This document shows positions 41,906 through 52,410 of a stretch of DNA of 52,469 bases, piece after piece; positions within the stretch are counted from its first letter, which is position 1, and each line of letters opens with the position of its first letter. A model generated the notes under the pieces. The model made no database searches and was not told the origin of the DNA. It saw only the letters and a program-made list of their open reading frames with translations. The position numbers and the translations under genes are program-made. The stretch spans positions 2,025,302-2,077,770 of the forward strand of contig BFEA01000258.1 in NCBI GenBank assembly GCA_003427395.1, given 5' to 3'. The DNA is from Chara braunii (taxonomy: Eukaryota > Streptophyta > Charophyceae > Charales > Characeae).

Positions 41906-43970
41906 GTGGCCCCCTCCAGTCCGGCCCGTCACCTCCCTATGGCCGACTTGGTGTCACACGCCGCCGACGTGGCGACGACCACGGCACTGGGCTCCACACT
42001 CGTGTCGGCGGTCCAGGGCCAGCAGCCCGAGGGGGATCTGCACACCCTCCTCACCTCCCTCCTCGCGCCCATTCAGGCACAACTCACGATCCTCGCGCCC
42101 TTACAGGCGCAGGTGGCGACCCTTGCCGTCAGCGTGCAACAACTCCAGGACGATGCTTGTCCTTCATCTCCTGACTCTCTCTCTTCTCCTGGCTCCCAGT
42201 CCGGGTCCCCAGCCCTCCGACGGGGTGGTCACGGTGGAGCTTCCTCCTCCACTGCCCCTGACCCGGCCATTTTGGTGACCGTCCACCCCCCTAGCTCGAC
42301 GGCCGCCACGAGTGGCTCTCCCTCAGTCTACGGGCGCACCCGCCCAGACTCCGGTCACCACAGCCACGGGACCACAACCCGCCACCACGGCCTCAACTTT
42401 TCCAGGTGCCCCCCTTCTCCCTCCCCTTCGCACGACCGCAGTGCCACCTGGCTCTTTCCCCTTTGGGATGCCCCGCGCCGCTCATGCGTCCACCTCCCCC
42501 ATTCATCCTCTTGCCACTCCTCGCACGATCTACGTCCAACGTCTCGAGGATGAGCTTGCCCAGATCCGGGCCGACCTCGCCCTCTTACGCCTTCAGCCAC
42601 CCCCACCCTCACAGGTGGTCGCGCCTTCGGGTGCACCCCCTCCTTCCTCTACTCTTCCTCCCATGCAGACTCGCTTCCCTCGCCCTGCACCCTATCCAGC
42701 CCCATCCTACCTTCTTCATACTCCCGTGGTTGTTGCGACCTCTTTTACCGCACCTCCCTCCGAGTCGCAGCGTGCTGGTGTCGCCCCCGCCGCTCCCCCA
42801 TGCGGCCCGGGCGCACAATCAGTTGCGCCCCTTTCTCCAGGATTTGCGCCGACTTACTCAACCGTGGCACAGGCCTCTGCTCCTCGATCCCCTCGCCGCC
42901 AAAATGGTGGCGCACCACTCGTCTGCTTGTCGGACATTGCCCTGTATGACGGTACAGGCATACGCGTGTCTCGGTGGCTGCAGTCTGCCACCTGCACGCT
43001 CCAGCTCATGGGCGCCACACCCGACACGTGGGTGGGTCACCTCTCCACGCGCCTGCGTGACGGTCCTTTCGAGGCCTGGGAGGATTTCTACGCGCACTCC
43101 CTCCGCGCGGGTCGGACCCCGACCTTCATGGATTTCCAGGCGTTCCTCAAGGATCGTTTCAGAGCCCGACACGACGTGAATGACGCCTTCGAGCGTGTCG
43201 TCACCACACGTTGGTCCGACTCTGGTGGAGCTGCCGGCCTGGATCGCCGCATTCAGGTCGTTTAGGACGCCCGCCTCATTTGTGACATGGCGTTCCTCCC
43301 CGAGGCTGCCCTTATCGATCATTTCTTGGCCACCCTTTCACTCGAGTACCACTCCGAGTTATAGCGGTACGAGTTCACATCGGCCCCGCAGGCTTACGAG
43401 GCCGCCAGGGGCCATCAGCGGATGCGGGCCCGTCTTCACCCCGCCTCCTCCTCCCAGCCTCAGCGCACGGGCTACGCCTTCTCCTCCTCTCACGACACTT
43501 CCCAGTGTCATTCCCCTTTTCGCAGTCGCCCCCGCCATTCCGCGCAGCAGGGCCGCCACTTCTCGCGCCGCTTCAGCTCGCTCGAGTATGGTGAGGAGGA
43601 CGCTGGTGCCCCGCTGTCGCCAGAGGGTGACCATAGCGACGACCTCGACCTCGGCAAGGCCGTCCACTACCACCTAAAGGACTCTACCCTCCCTATGGCC
43701 GAGCGCCTCCAGCTCATCCTCTCCGCCCTCTCCCCGGGCATGCAACCGCCCCGGTCACGCTGGCGCATCGCCCCCGAGGTCCTTCAGCAGGACCTCCCTC
43801 AGGGCTTTGTCCCTCCTCGCGGTGTCCTTTTCGTTGAGGAGCACGCGGCTATTTTGGGTTGGCGTGGGTGTTTGCGATGTCGCATGGACGGTCATACCTC
43901 CTCACGGTGCCCTTATACCACCGCCCTTGACCACCACTACGCTGACCTTTCCCGCCAGCGTCGTGCTTAG
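41906..43970 (+). pseudogene. gypsy gag polyprotein (copy 2), interrupted
   Basis: The N-terminal part is in one frame from 41906 (helical HTLLTSLLAPIQAQLTILAP). The frame then moves near 42250-42312 and continues with a second coiled coil (YVQRLEDELAQIRADLALLR), a Pro-rich linker, the capsid-like core (SRWLQSATCTLQLMG; FMDFQAFLKDRFRARHDVND) and a C-terminal zinc knuckle. Stops: TAG 43263 (Gln in copy 1) and TAG 43362. The knuckle is CX2CX4HX4C with Cys codons 43869, 43878 and 43908 and His codon 43893. Gag packages RNA in virus-like particles; it cannot be made whole from this copy. Confidence 0.88.
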
Positions 43971-44257
43971 TCCCCCCCCGGCGCCTCGCATCCCCGCGGC
44001 GCCTCCTAGCCACGGTGCAGTGTACACCTGCGCCCTCCTCAGTAGTCAGCTTCCCGACATCCCCGTCGCGGTTTGCCCCTCTCGCTACCGGAGTTGAGGT
44101 CTCGCAGGACCCGACAAAGTGTACTCAGCCCTCTGTCGCAGTACCGTCTGCGCCTCCGCAGACCACCGTCTCCCCTTTTACCCCTCTGTGACTACCGACG
44201 CGTCGAGCCATTCGCTCAGCCCGTTGCAGCGAGCAGCTCGCTACTCGCGAGGACGTT

Positions 44258-44779
44258 GTGTCCTCTCTTCTGGACTTGAGCATGCTCCAGGCTCGTCAGG
44301 AGCGACTCACCCTCCATGTCGCTGCACTGCGTGGCCTTCTCACCATCCTCTCTGACTCTGATCGCACCCTCCCGATCATCCCCGTACGACTGGGGACCTC
44401 CACGAGGGTGTACTCAGCGTTGTGGTATTCCGGTTCCCAGGGCGACTTTATTCACCCACGTATGGTGAAGGAAGCACGCTTATCCACGATAGGGTCTCCG
44501 ACTCCCATCTCTGTCACCCTAGGGGATGACAAGACTCAGCGCTTCTTCGATCAGACGGTCACCGACCTCCCTTACTTCCTCACTCTCGAGCCGACTGATC
44601 GTTCCCCGGCGTCTCGTCGCCACCGCTCCTCTGCACATTTCGATGTGATGGAGAGGGGGTACGACTTCATTGTCGGTACTCCGTGGTCTCGTCAGTTCCG
44701 CAGCACCGAGGTCGATTGGGCGACCAACACTCTCGTTCTCAAAACGAAGTGTGGACAGACGTATCACGTACCTTCATAG
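44258..44779 (+). pseudogene. gypsy aspartic protease (copy 2), catalytic Asp lost
   Basis: 173 codons are open. The active-site region reads VYSALWYSGSQGDFIHPR: the Asp of the Asp-Ser-Gly triad is Tyr (TAT at 44426-44428), whereas copy 1 keeps Asp here. Downstream GYDFIVGTPW matches the second retropepsin motif (ILG-like), followed by VDWATNTLVL. The frame differs from gag and from RT. Without the Asp, the polyprotein could not be processed in cis. Confidence 0.87.
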
Positions 44780-44799
44780 GTACCACTGCGACACCACAC

Positions 44800-45183
44800 T
44801 CCGATCCTCCTCCCCCGGAGCCTTCCGTGCCCACACCATCTCCTTCTATCACTGTCACCTCGCATCGACAGTTCGCCCACTTCATCCAATAGAACGACGT
44901 CACCTTCTTTATGGTGAACGCAACGGATCTCTTACACTATGATCCACCCTGTCCCGACACCGAGCTCATCCCTCTGGAGCCAGATCCTCTTTCTATTATC
45001 ATGGCTCTCATCTCTACTTCCGTCCACCCGTCGTCCATCGAGTCCAACCCGTCGTCGCGCACTTAGGTTGACGCTGAGGAACTCGCACGCTATACGACCG
45101 ACTTTGAGCCCGTAGTTCGTGACCTCATTCGAGAATACCACGACGTTTTCCCATCGTCGTTCTCATACGCCGGCATCCCACCG
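44800..45183 (+). pseudogene. gypsy protease-RT linker (copy 2)
   Basis: In the RT frame: NDVTFFMVNATDLLHYDPPC, then LEPDPLSIIMALIS and VVRDLIREYHDVFPSSF. Stops at 44890 (TAG) and 45064 (TAG). Aligns with copy 1 at 1270-894. Confidence 0.8.
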
Positions 45184-45894
45184 ATGCACGACGTCGAGCA
45201 CTCCATCCAGCTCGTGCCTGACTATCGTGTTCACCATCAGGCACCCTACAGACTCTCGATCCCCGAGGCCACCAAACTCAAGCGTCAACTTGAGGAGCTT
45301 CTTAGACTGGGTTTCATTAAACCCAGCAACTCCCCGTGGGGTGCACCCGTCCTCTTTGCTCGCAAAGCGGATGAAACTCTCCGTCTCTGCATCGACTATA
45401 GCGGTCTCAACCACTACACGCTTAAGAATAGCTACCCCATGCCTCGTTCCGACGAGCTATTCGACTGCCTAGCAGACAACCGCTTCTTAACGAAGATTGA
45501 TCTTCGTAGCGGTTACCATCAGATCCGCATCGCTGCAGCGGACCAGCAGAAGACAGCATTCCGATCGTGCTTCGGCCACTACGAGTTTACGGTGATGCCA
45601 TTTGGCCTCACCAGCGCACCCGCAACCTTCCAGAGGGCGATGAACAACATCTTCAGGGACATCCTGGAACAATACGTTCTCGTCTACCTCGACGACATCC
45701 TGGTCTACAGTCGTACCCTTGAGGAGCACCTCAGACATCTCCGCGACGTCCTTGACCGTTTGCGCAGACATGGTTTTTACGCCAAGCTGAGCAAGTGCCC
45801 CTTTGCCCAGCACAAAGTGAATTTCTTAGGACACTACGTATCTGACCAGGGTCTTCACATGGACGACACGAAGATCACTGCTATTGCGGAGTGA
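45184..45894 (+). CDS. gypsy reverse transcriptase domain (copy 2), motifs intact
   Basis: 236 open codons carry the full RT core: FIKPSNSPWGAPVLFARKAD (fingers), CIDYSGLNHYTLKNSYPMP, the first catalytic Asp in TKIDLRSGYHQIRI, VMPFGLTSAPATFQRAMN, the palm loop YLDDILVYS (Asp-Asp codons 45691-45696) and HYAKLSK-like FYAKLSKCPFAQHKVNFLGH. It ends at TGA 45892, where copy 1 has Trp. All RT catalytic residues are present, but the enclosing polyprotein is broken on both sides, so the domain is not expected to be expressed as a working enzyme. Confidence 0.92.
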   Translation: MHDVEHSIQLVPDYRVHHQAPYRLSIPEATKLKRQLEELLRLGFIKPSNSPWGAPVLFARKADETLRLCIDYSGLNHYTLKNSYPMPRSDELFDCLADNRFLTKIDLRSGYHQIRIAAADQQKTAFRSCFGHYEFTVMPFGLTSAPATFQRAMNNIFRDILEQYVLVYLDDILVYSRTLEEHLRHLRDVLDRLRRHGFYAKLSKCPFAQHKVNFLGHYVSDQGLHMDDTKITAIAE

Positions 45895-46884
45895 TCCGTC
45901 CCCACATCCGCCAAGCAGCTTCACAGCTTCCTAGGCCTTACCAGCTATTATAGTAATTTCATCCAGGGATACGCTAGGTATTCCTACGTCCTTACCTCCA
46001 CCCTCCTCCGGAAGAACCCGCCCTGGGCTTAAACACCCCTCCACAAGGAAGCCTTCCGCGCCCTCAAGAAGGCGGTGACATGCGCACCGGTTCTTCACCT
46101 ACCCGATTTTGATCGCCCTTTTATCCTTACCACCGATGTGTCAGACTTTGTTGTAGGAGCAGTGCTTTCTTAGATCTTTCCCTCCTCTCCTGATTCCTCT
46201 CATCCTCGTATCCCTTGCTTCCCACCACCTACCCCTACCACTACTTTCCAACTGACGCCTATTCGTCTAGCTACTGACGAGCCTTCTATTGACTATTCTC
46301 CTACCATCATCGAAGACGACACTGTCGAGTCTCGCTCAGGTGATTGTCCGATAGCCTTCTACTCCTGTCAGCTCCTGCCCGCCGAGATAAACTACATCGC
46401 GGATGAACGTGAGATTCTCGCAGTAGTTTATGCCGCTCGGCACTTGCGTCACTACCTGCACGGGGCACTGTTCATGGTGCGTATGGACAACTCTGTTGTC
46501 CAGGCTTTTCTGACAAAACCGAAGCTCACTCCTCGACAGGCTCGCTGGTGGCGCGACGTATCCGAGTTTAGTTTCACCACTGAGCACATCAAGGGTGAGA
46601 CTAATAGGGTCGCAGATGCCTTATCCCTACGCCCTGACCACAACCAGGAGCAGATCCAGCTCTCTTTCATCTCGGTCACCACCGTCCACCACTCGGTGAT
46701 CGAGGAGTTTCACACTCAGTACCGCCACTGCGCCTACTATCGCGGCATCCACGCGACCCTTCGGAGTGGCAAGACTGTCCCAAACTACTCTCTCGGGGAC
46801 AACGGTCTTGTGTACTGGCACGGTTCACAGGGCACCAGAGAGCCCCGTATTTGCGTTCCCTCCACTGGACACCTACGTGTCTGA
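45895..46884 (+). pseudogene. gypsy RNase H and connection (copy 2), interrupted
   Basis: After LHSFLGLTSYYSNFIQGYAR comes the RNase H start [17 protein letters not shown] (Asp codon 46135), then YIADEREILAVVYAARHLRH, FMVRMDNSVVQAFL and EHIKGETNRVADALS, so the Asp-Glu-Asp-Asp set is retained. Stops: TAA 46030 (Trp in copy 1), TAG 46171 (Gln in copy 1) and TGA 46882 at the junction to integrase. A ~30-codon Ser/Pro/Thr-rich insertion sits between the first motif and YIADERE (about 46180-46370). Confidence 0.87.
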
Positions 46885-48039
46885 GCAGTAGTAGATTTCC
46901 ATGACCAGGCAGTCGTCGGTCATATGGGCTTCCACAAGACATTGGTTTGTGTGAGCCGCCTGTACGTCTGGCTGAAGCGCAAGGACTTTGTGAAGGACTA
47001 CGTCGCAGAGTGTCCCACTTGTCAGGAGGTGAACAATGCGAACCACCTTCCTTATAGTTTGCTCCAGCCTCTTCCTATCCCTGAGGGTCGTTGGCAGTCC
47101 ATCTCGATGGACTTTATCGGTCATCTTCGTCCTCCGACCCCTCACGGTCATGATGCTATCCTGATCGTCGTCGACCGCTTCACGAAGCGTGCACACTTTG
47201 TTTCGTGTCGCTATGCCATTAGTGCACGTGAGGTCGCCGACATCGTGTTTGACCGAGTCGTGCGTGACCATGGCTTACCTCTGAGCATCATATCTGACCG
47301 TGATCCGCGCTTTACCAGCTGATTCTGGCGACGGCTCCACGAGATGTACGGCACACAGCTCCACTTCTCCTCGTCTTACCATCCTCAAACTGATGGTCAG
47401 ACCGAGATCACGAACAGGACTCTAGGAGATATTCTCTGAAAGATTGTTCGTGACGACCAACAGTGGGATCTCCATCTTGCCCACGCGGAGGTAGCCTACA
47501 ACCACGCCGTCTCGCCAGCCACGGGGATGTCGCCTTACTGTTGCGACCTCGGCTATCACCCTCGCGTTCTCGCGGACTTCCTTCGACCGTCACAGATGCA
47601 CCCCGACAGGAGTTGTCCCGCACTGGATGATTTGGTTGCACACATGACGTCGATCATGAAGACCGCACATGAGCACATAGCCGCTTCCCAGACTCGCATG
47701 GCAGCACGTGCGAACCGATCGAGGATGGATCATCCATTCAAAGTCGGTGATGATGTGCTTATCGACGCCCGCCACTTACAGCTCGAAGTGGACACGCTTC
47801 GCAAGTTTCGGCGTCGCTTCTTTGGCCCATGCCGCATCCTCCAGGCCGTCGGTTCTGATATGGCTTCTAGCCCGGTCAGCTTCCGTGTGAAGCTGCCCGA
47901 CTACCTACGCCAGGCTCGTGTGCACAATGTCTACCACGTCTTGTTACTACGTCCTTACCGCAGACCATACGAGCGCCCTCCACCCATCATGGTGGACGGT
48001 TACGTGGAGTTCCTCGTTTCATACATCATTGGTTGCTGA
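46885..48039 (+). pseudogene. gypsy integrase (copy 2), interrupted
   Basis: The zinc module is VVDFHDQAVVGHMGFHKT (His codons 46900 and 46921) with CPTC (47011, 47020). The catalytic core has QSISMDFIGHL (Asp 47110), LSIISDRDPRFTS (Asp 47296) and HPQTDGQTEIT (Glu 47404), giving DD35E spacing. The C-terminal part has VGDDVLIDARHLQL and RRRFFGPCRILQAVG (GPF/Y-like module), then VHNVYHVLLLRPY. Stops: TGA 47320, TGA 47437 and TGA 48037, all at positions where Arg is usual in the family. Active residues remain but the chain is cut. Confidence 0.9.
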
Positions 48040-48567
48040 GTCACCAACGACAACCCTCCCCACGTCGAGTATCTCGTACGTTGGAAGGGTTACCCTGATG
48101 AGGAGGCTACCTGGGAGCCCCTCGAGCACTTGCAGCATGCTCGCATGTTGGTGCGTGCTTATGATCGTGCTCTTTGTGTTGGGTCCACTGCTCCTCCTCC
48201 GAGTCAGCCCACTGACCCTCCTCCTTCTCCCCCGGCTGAGGAGACCGCTGAAGTCGAGCCTGCTCTATCTGAGGCAGACCTTCAGCAGCAGCCGGATGCT
48301 TCTGAGCGTCCACAGCGCAATCGTGTCGTTTTGCTCGATACGATGATTGACTTTGACTCACCTTCCCACGTCTTTGACTTCTCAGTACTCCATCCACTCC
48401 AGTTTTGCTACTTCAGCTCGTCGACGTTGCAGCTCTTCCTCGACGACATTCCGGACTTCTCATCGTGGACGTCATCGACAACTTCATGGACTTCGTCACG
48501 ATCATCTCTGCCTACTTCAGATGTCGTCACTCTCTTACCACTTTACCCTATACAGTACCCTTGTTGA
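48040..48567 (+). pseudogene. Chromodomain and C-terminal tail of chromovirus
   Basis: VEYLVRWKGYPDEEATWEPL (48067-48126) is a canonical chromodomain core; chromoviruses use it to target integration to heterochromatin marks. It is followed by about 140 residues rich in Pro, Ser, Glu and Phe (TAPPPSQPTDPPPSPPAEE; VFDFSVLHPLQF; STLQLFLDDIPDF), longer than the usual short tail, ending at a TGA at 48565. The segment is separated from integrase by TGA 48037. Confidence 0.9.
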
Positions 48568-48576
48568 GTCGCATGA

Positions 48577-48696
48577 TGGTCTCCCTTTAGTCGGGTTCCT
48601 CTGAGTTGGGCTCTTCCTTAGTATACCCATAGGCATTGGTCTCCCTTTAGCTGGGTTCCTCTGAGTTGGGCTCTCCCTTGGTATACGCATAGGCAT
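48577..48696 (+). repeat. 60-bp tandem duplication after gypsy pol
   Basis: Two 60-bp units, both with GGTCTCCCTTTAG, GGGTTCCTCTGAGTTGGGCT and CATAGGCAT, start at 48577 and 48637. Confidence 0.92.
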
Positions 48697-50040
48697 CGGG
48701 ACCGTAGCGTTGCCCTGGCTTCCCATCTTACGGATCTAGCTCCGACTTCCCTCATTGTAGGAGTCACTTGCATGATTCCCTTACCCACCACCTTTCTACC
48801 CTCCGCCGGCCCTCACGCCCTAGTTAGGCAGCCCCGCATGCTTCATATAAGTGCACCCAGTATACCAGGCTCCCTTATTCCCTCGCATGGTCGACCCTCC
48901 ATAGCAGTCACCGCTTTAGTCGAACATTACCCGCCCTGATGGTCTATCTGTTAGGGTCATTGGTTCTGTTCGCTCCCAGTTCCCTACCCTCATTGAGCCT
49001 GATGACATGTGTTCCCCCTGTCACTATGTGTGGATGCCCTTAGGAGTTATTGACCCCTAGGCTGCATTCGCCACCCTCAAAGATCATCCCGCCCTTTGGT
49101 TTGCAACACACTTCTCCTGTGACATATGGTTGTCTTGTTGTTGTTTGGTTGCTCTCAGACTGAGGCTACTGTCTCTGACATTTCTAGGATTTAGCTATTC
49201 TGCTTTGCTGATCTTAGGGCTTATACACTAGTCAACTGTTTCCAGACTGAGGCTACTGCCTCCAACATTCTAGGATCTAGTTGTCATTACTTTCTGCTTT
49301 CCTATGACATGTATGCTAGTTAGTTGCTTTTGCTTTCACTTAGGCTGTTAGTTGTGACATTGCTGCTTTTGTGACATTTTTTATTTTAGGTTGCATCGCA
49401 TGGACTCAGCATGGAGCTTGCTCCGCATCCTAGACTACGCAGGTTTTCTTTTTCTTTGGTAGAGTTTCGCTTCTTGGCGGAAGCGTGCTTGTATCTAGGC
49501 GATCCATCACAGGCCGAGGATCGTGTAGCGGACCTCTGGTTGGTCTGTGAGACCAGCCCTGGCCTGTTCTCACAGGCCTGTGTTTTATTCGGGGCAGTCC
49601 AGTCCAGGCCGGTACCTCTGTTGGTACCAGCCAGTCCAGTCCAGTCCAGTCCCGTCAGTCCGCTGTGGGTATACCCCAACCATTGTCTGTTTTCGAGATC
49701 ATTCTACACTTGCACGATTTTGGAGTACGTGCGTTGGAGTCTTGCGTGGGAGTTGCACTGTGCCATCTCACTCCTCCCTCATCCTCCATCTCTATTTGTA
49801 TTCCAAGCGGAACACCTTCCCGGTGGGTCCGCTACAGCTACTGCAGTGTCTCGCCACGTATCAATCTCCTCTAGGGTATCCTCTTTTCTTCTTGTCGTTA
49901 GGATATCTGTGTAATACACTCTAGCATATTCCAAAATGCTCGACGGGTCGGTAGCTGGTGGAGCTGATTGGTTGAATGGGTGGTCCAGGTGGACCACCTG
50001 ATGAAAGGATGAGATGGGCAGCAGTTTTTTGAAAGTTTCC
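48697..50040. other. 3' flank of the chromovirus, no gene seen
   Basis: Contains a degenerate direct repeat (CAGACTGAGGCTACTG at about 49157 and 49239, with ATTCTAGGAT after each), a CAGTC pentamer run at 49636-49655, and GGTACC inverted words at 49611 and 49624. It may include 3' UTR or LTR sequence, but no 5' counterpart was found. The 167-codon frame at 49411-49914 is low-complexity and unsupported. Confidence 0.4.
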
Positions 50041-50072
50041 TTATTTAGTCAGTCATTAACAGATGGGGGGTA

Positions 50073-50678
50073 ATGCTGTCAGAAGATCTGAGTTCTAAAG
50101 CTAAGGACTTTAAGAAGATGTGGAGTGTCATTTTGGAACTACCAGATAGGAAGCAGGCTAGCATCTTGTGGATGTTGTCATTATTAGTTACCCCGACGGC
50201 AGTATGGTTGAATGGGCGGGGAACAGTGGTAGCCTTAGGATTTACCCGGTGTACTTGGCCTTTCGAGGCCACCAGCCATCTCTAGTGCGACTGCCCGGCC
50301 TCTAAGAGGGTGTGGAGATGGTGGGTCAATCACTGGACCCAAATGGGTGGTCAGGACATGGAGTGGGATGATAGATGGGTACTTCTGGGGTTTGTCAAGG
50401 AAGAAGAGACAGGGAAGAGAGGATGGGCATAAGTGGCCCAAGTGGCGAGAGCTGCTATCTGCTCCGTCATTTGGGCCGACAAAAACAGGTCCAGATATAA
50501 GGGCAAACCCTTCTCTAACGTGGAAATAAAGAGATCAATCAAAAGGCTTCTGAGACGTATGATCTGGGCAGATTGGCGGAGGAAGGCGAAGTGCGGTAAG
50601 GCAACAAGGCGAACTCTTTGGTGGTTTCTCAAAACTTGGACGATAAACAACAGTCTGGCAGCAGTTCATAGGACCTGA
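50073..50678 (+). pseudogene. LINE ORF2 C-terminal domain (zf-RVT type), two stops
   Basis: One reading frame runs 50073-50678 with TAG 50283 and TAA 50430. It gives WLNGRGTVVALGFTRCTWPF, then CDCPASKRVWRWWVNHW, WVLLGFVKEEE, ICSVIWADKNRSRYKGKPF, IKRLLRRMIWADWRRKAKCG and RTLWWFLKTW. The order (Cys-rich segment with a CP..VW motif, then IW.DKNR.RYKGK and R.RIWADWRR) is that of the region after RT in plant L1-like elements. RT itself is absent, so this is a truncated piece. Confidence 0.8.
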
Positions 50679-51075
50679 GGGTTGGTAATCTCTAAATGGC
50701 TACAAGAGTAGGGTTACCCTCCCTGTTTGGGAGTTTGCATTGTCTTTTTTGGTTTGTTATGATTTTCGGGCCTGGTCAAGTGTTTATTTGTCCATGAACC
50801 AGGGTATCACGGTTCGAGGCTTAGACCGCTGGAGGTCATCTCGGGGAGGAGGGTGGTAGAGTTCCATGTTACTTGGAACTTGGTTCCAATCGGTCAGGTT
50901 TAGACCGGTGTCAGGACGTGTAGGCCTGTGAAGGTGGGTGAGGTAGTTAGTTGGCCGAGGAAGGCTATTGGTCACTGAGGTATGCTGTCAGATGAACAAG
51001 CAAGAATTCATTCGAATAAGTAAGCCTAGTCAGACTGGTTTGGTCTCTCAGAGGTTCGGTCCATTAGAGGCATGT
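50679..51075. other. Spacer, no gene seen
   Basis: It may contain the 3' UTR of the LINE fragment; no poly(A) tail is evident. Confidence 0.35.
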
Positions 51076-52410
51076 TGTAACGCCCTAACCTCGCGCCCAG
51101 CGCGACTTTGATCGGAGTGGGATGTGACTCTAGAAGTGCGAAAAGGGGTGTGCCAAGGATTTTTGGGGAAAGTGGGGGTGGAGTCCCAGGTCAGAACTGA
51201 GATCTCATGTGGCAGAGTTTTTCGGGGGCACGAGTGCAATTTGGTTTGAGCAGACGGACCACTTCCGGTCATAAGGCAGATGGCATGCGCGGGTCATTTA
51301 TGGTCGTTTGATCCATTTGTGTTGAGGACGGCGGTTCATCGAAAGATCCCTTCGGGGTGGGTGTGATCCCGATAAGTCAGGTCGTCGGTTGTCGCCACGT
51401 GGCGCCGGTCGTAGTACGTTTTGGTTGGGCCCTCGTGGTCCCGAGGCTCTCTGGTTGCCGCGTTGTCGGCAGTTTCCGCAGGGCGTGCGGGGCCAGCAGG
51501 GGGCCATGGCTTTCCACGGGATGACCCTGAGTTGATGATACGGGAGAAGAAGACGGAAGGGAGGGAAGTTAGTAGAGAGAACGACAAAGCCAGGGGAAAT
51601 AAAGTAGTGGGTGTGGTCCGAAGTCGGGAAATCGGAACATCGTGGATCGCTGGTTATGGCACAGTGGAACTCCCTAGGACACAGTCGGTTCTCGGTTAGG
51701 CAGGGGAACCTCTATCGGAGGCACTCCTTAATCCAAGGGGTGAAGTACTCCGGGTCGTACGACGAATCTGAGCTCCCGGAGCGCATTATTATGTCATCGT
51801 AGAACCACGAGAGTCCTAAGGGCGTGTCTTTATTGATTGCGATCACCGCCTGTGAGTACGTGTAGGCGGCGCGAGTCGCACTTACACGTGTTCACGCGGG
51901 ATGATTGCTTCGTTGCTGATGCAAAATGGCCACATCCCATCAGGCAATATCCTCACAATTGTTAACCTTTTTATATGTGGTGGGTTGTGAATCGACGTGC
52001 GGGGACACGTGTAAGTGCGCAGATCAGATCGCACCTACGCGCGCCCCTGCGCAACATTCGCTGGTTTATGGGCAAAACAACTACCCGATCATCTAATCAT
52101 TCCGTAATTTTCGAGCACGCAAGATGCAACAACAAAGTGCATCAAGACGATAAACGAAGGCAAGGATCATGCATACGGACAGGCAACCAGATATAACATC
52201 CATTCATCCATTCATTCAACATAATGCACACAATATCCGAGATGGAAATTGCAAAGACGAGTGTGGGCAAAAGAAAACCAAGCCAAAATTATGAAAACAA
52301 AAGCGGGCAAATCGCCCTGATCCGAAATCAAAATTTATATACACCAGCAGAGGGGGAGAACAGACAAAAGAAACAGCAAATCCGCGTCCATCAACCTCAG
52401 CTCCCTCTTC

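Larger units (their letters stand above)
41906..48567 (+). mobile_element. Ty3/gypsy chromovirus (copy 2), nearly full coding length
   Basis: Order on the plus strand: gag with coiled coil and zinc knuckle, protease, RT, RNase H, integrase, chromodomain, C-terminal tail. This is the standard gypsy order, and the chromodomain marks a chromovirus. Frames change twice (gag about 42.3 kb; gag to protease to pol) and at least ten in-frame stops occur. Flanking LTRs were not found by eye within the window: upstream pyrimidine-rich DNA has no downstream copy. Confidence 0.93.

Noticed and set aside
42355-44767. Minus-strand frames across gag and protease of copy 2
   Set aside because: Shadows of the plus-strand gag-pol coding sequence.
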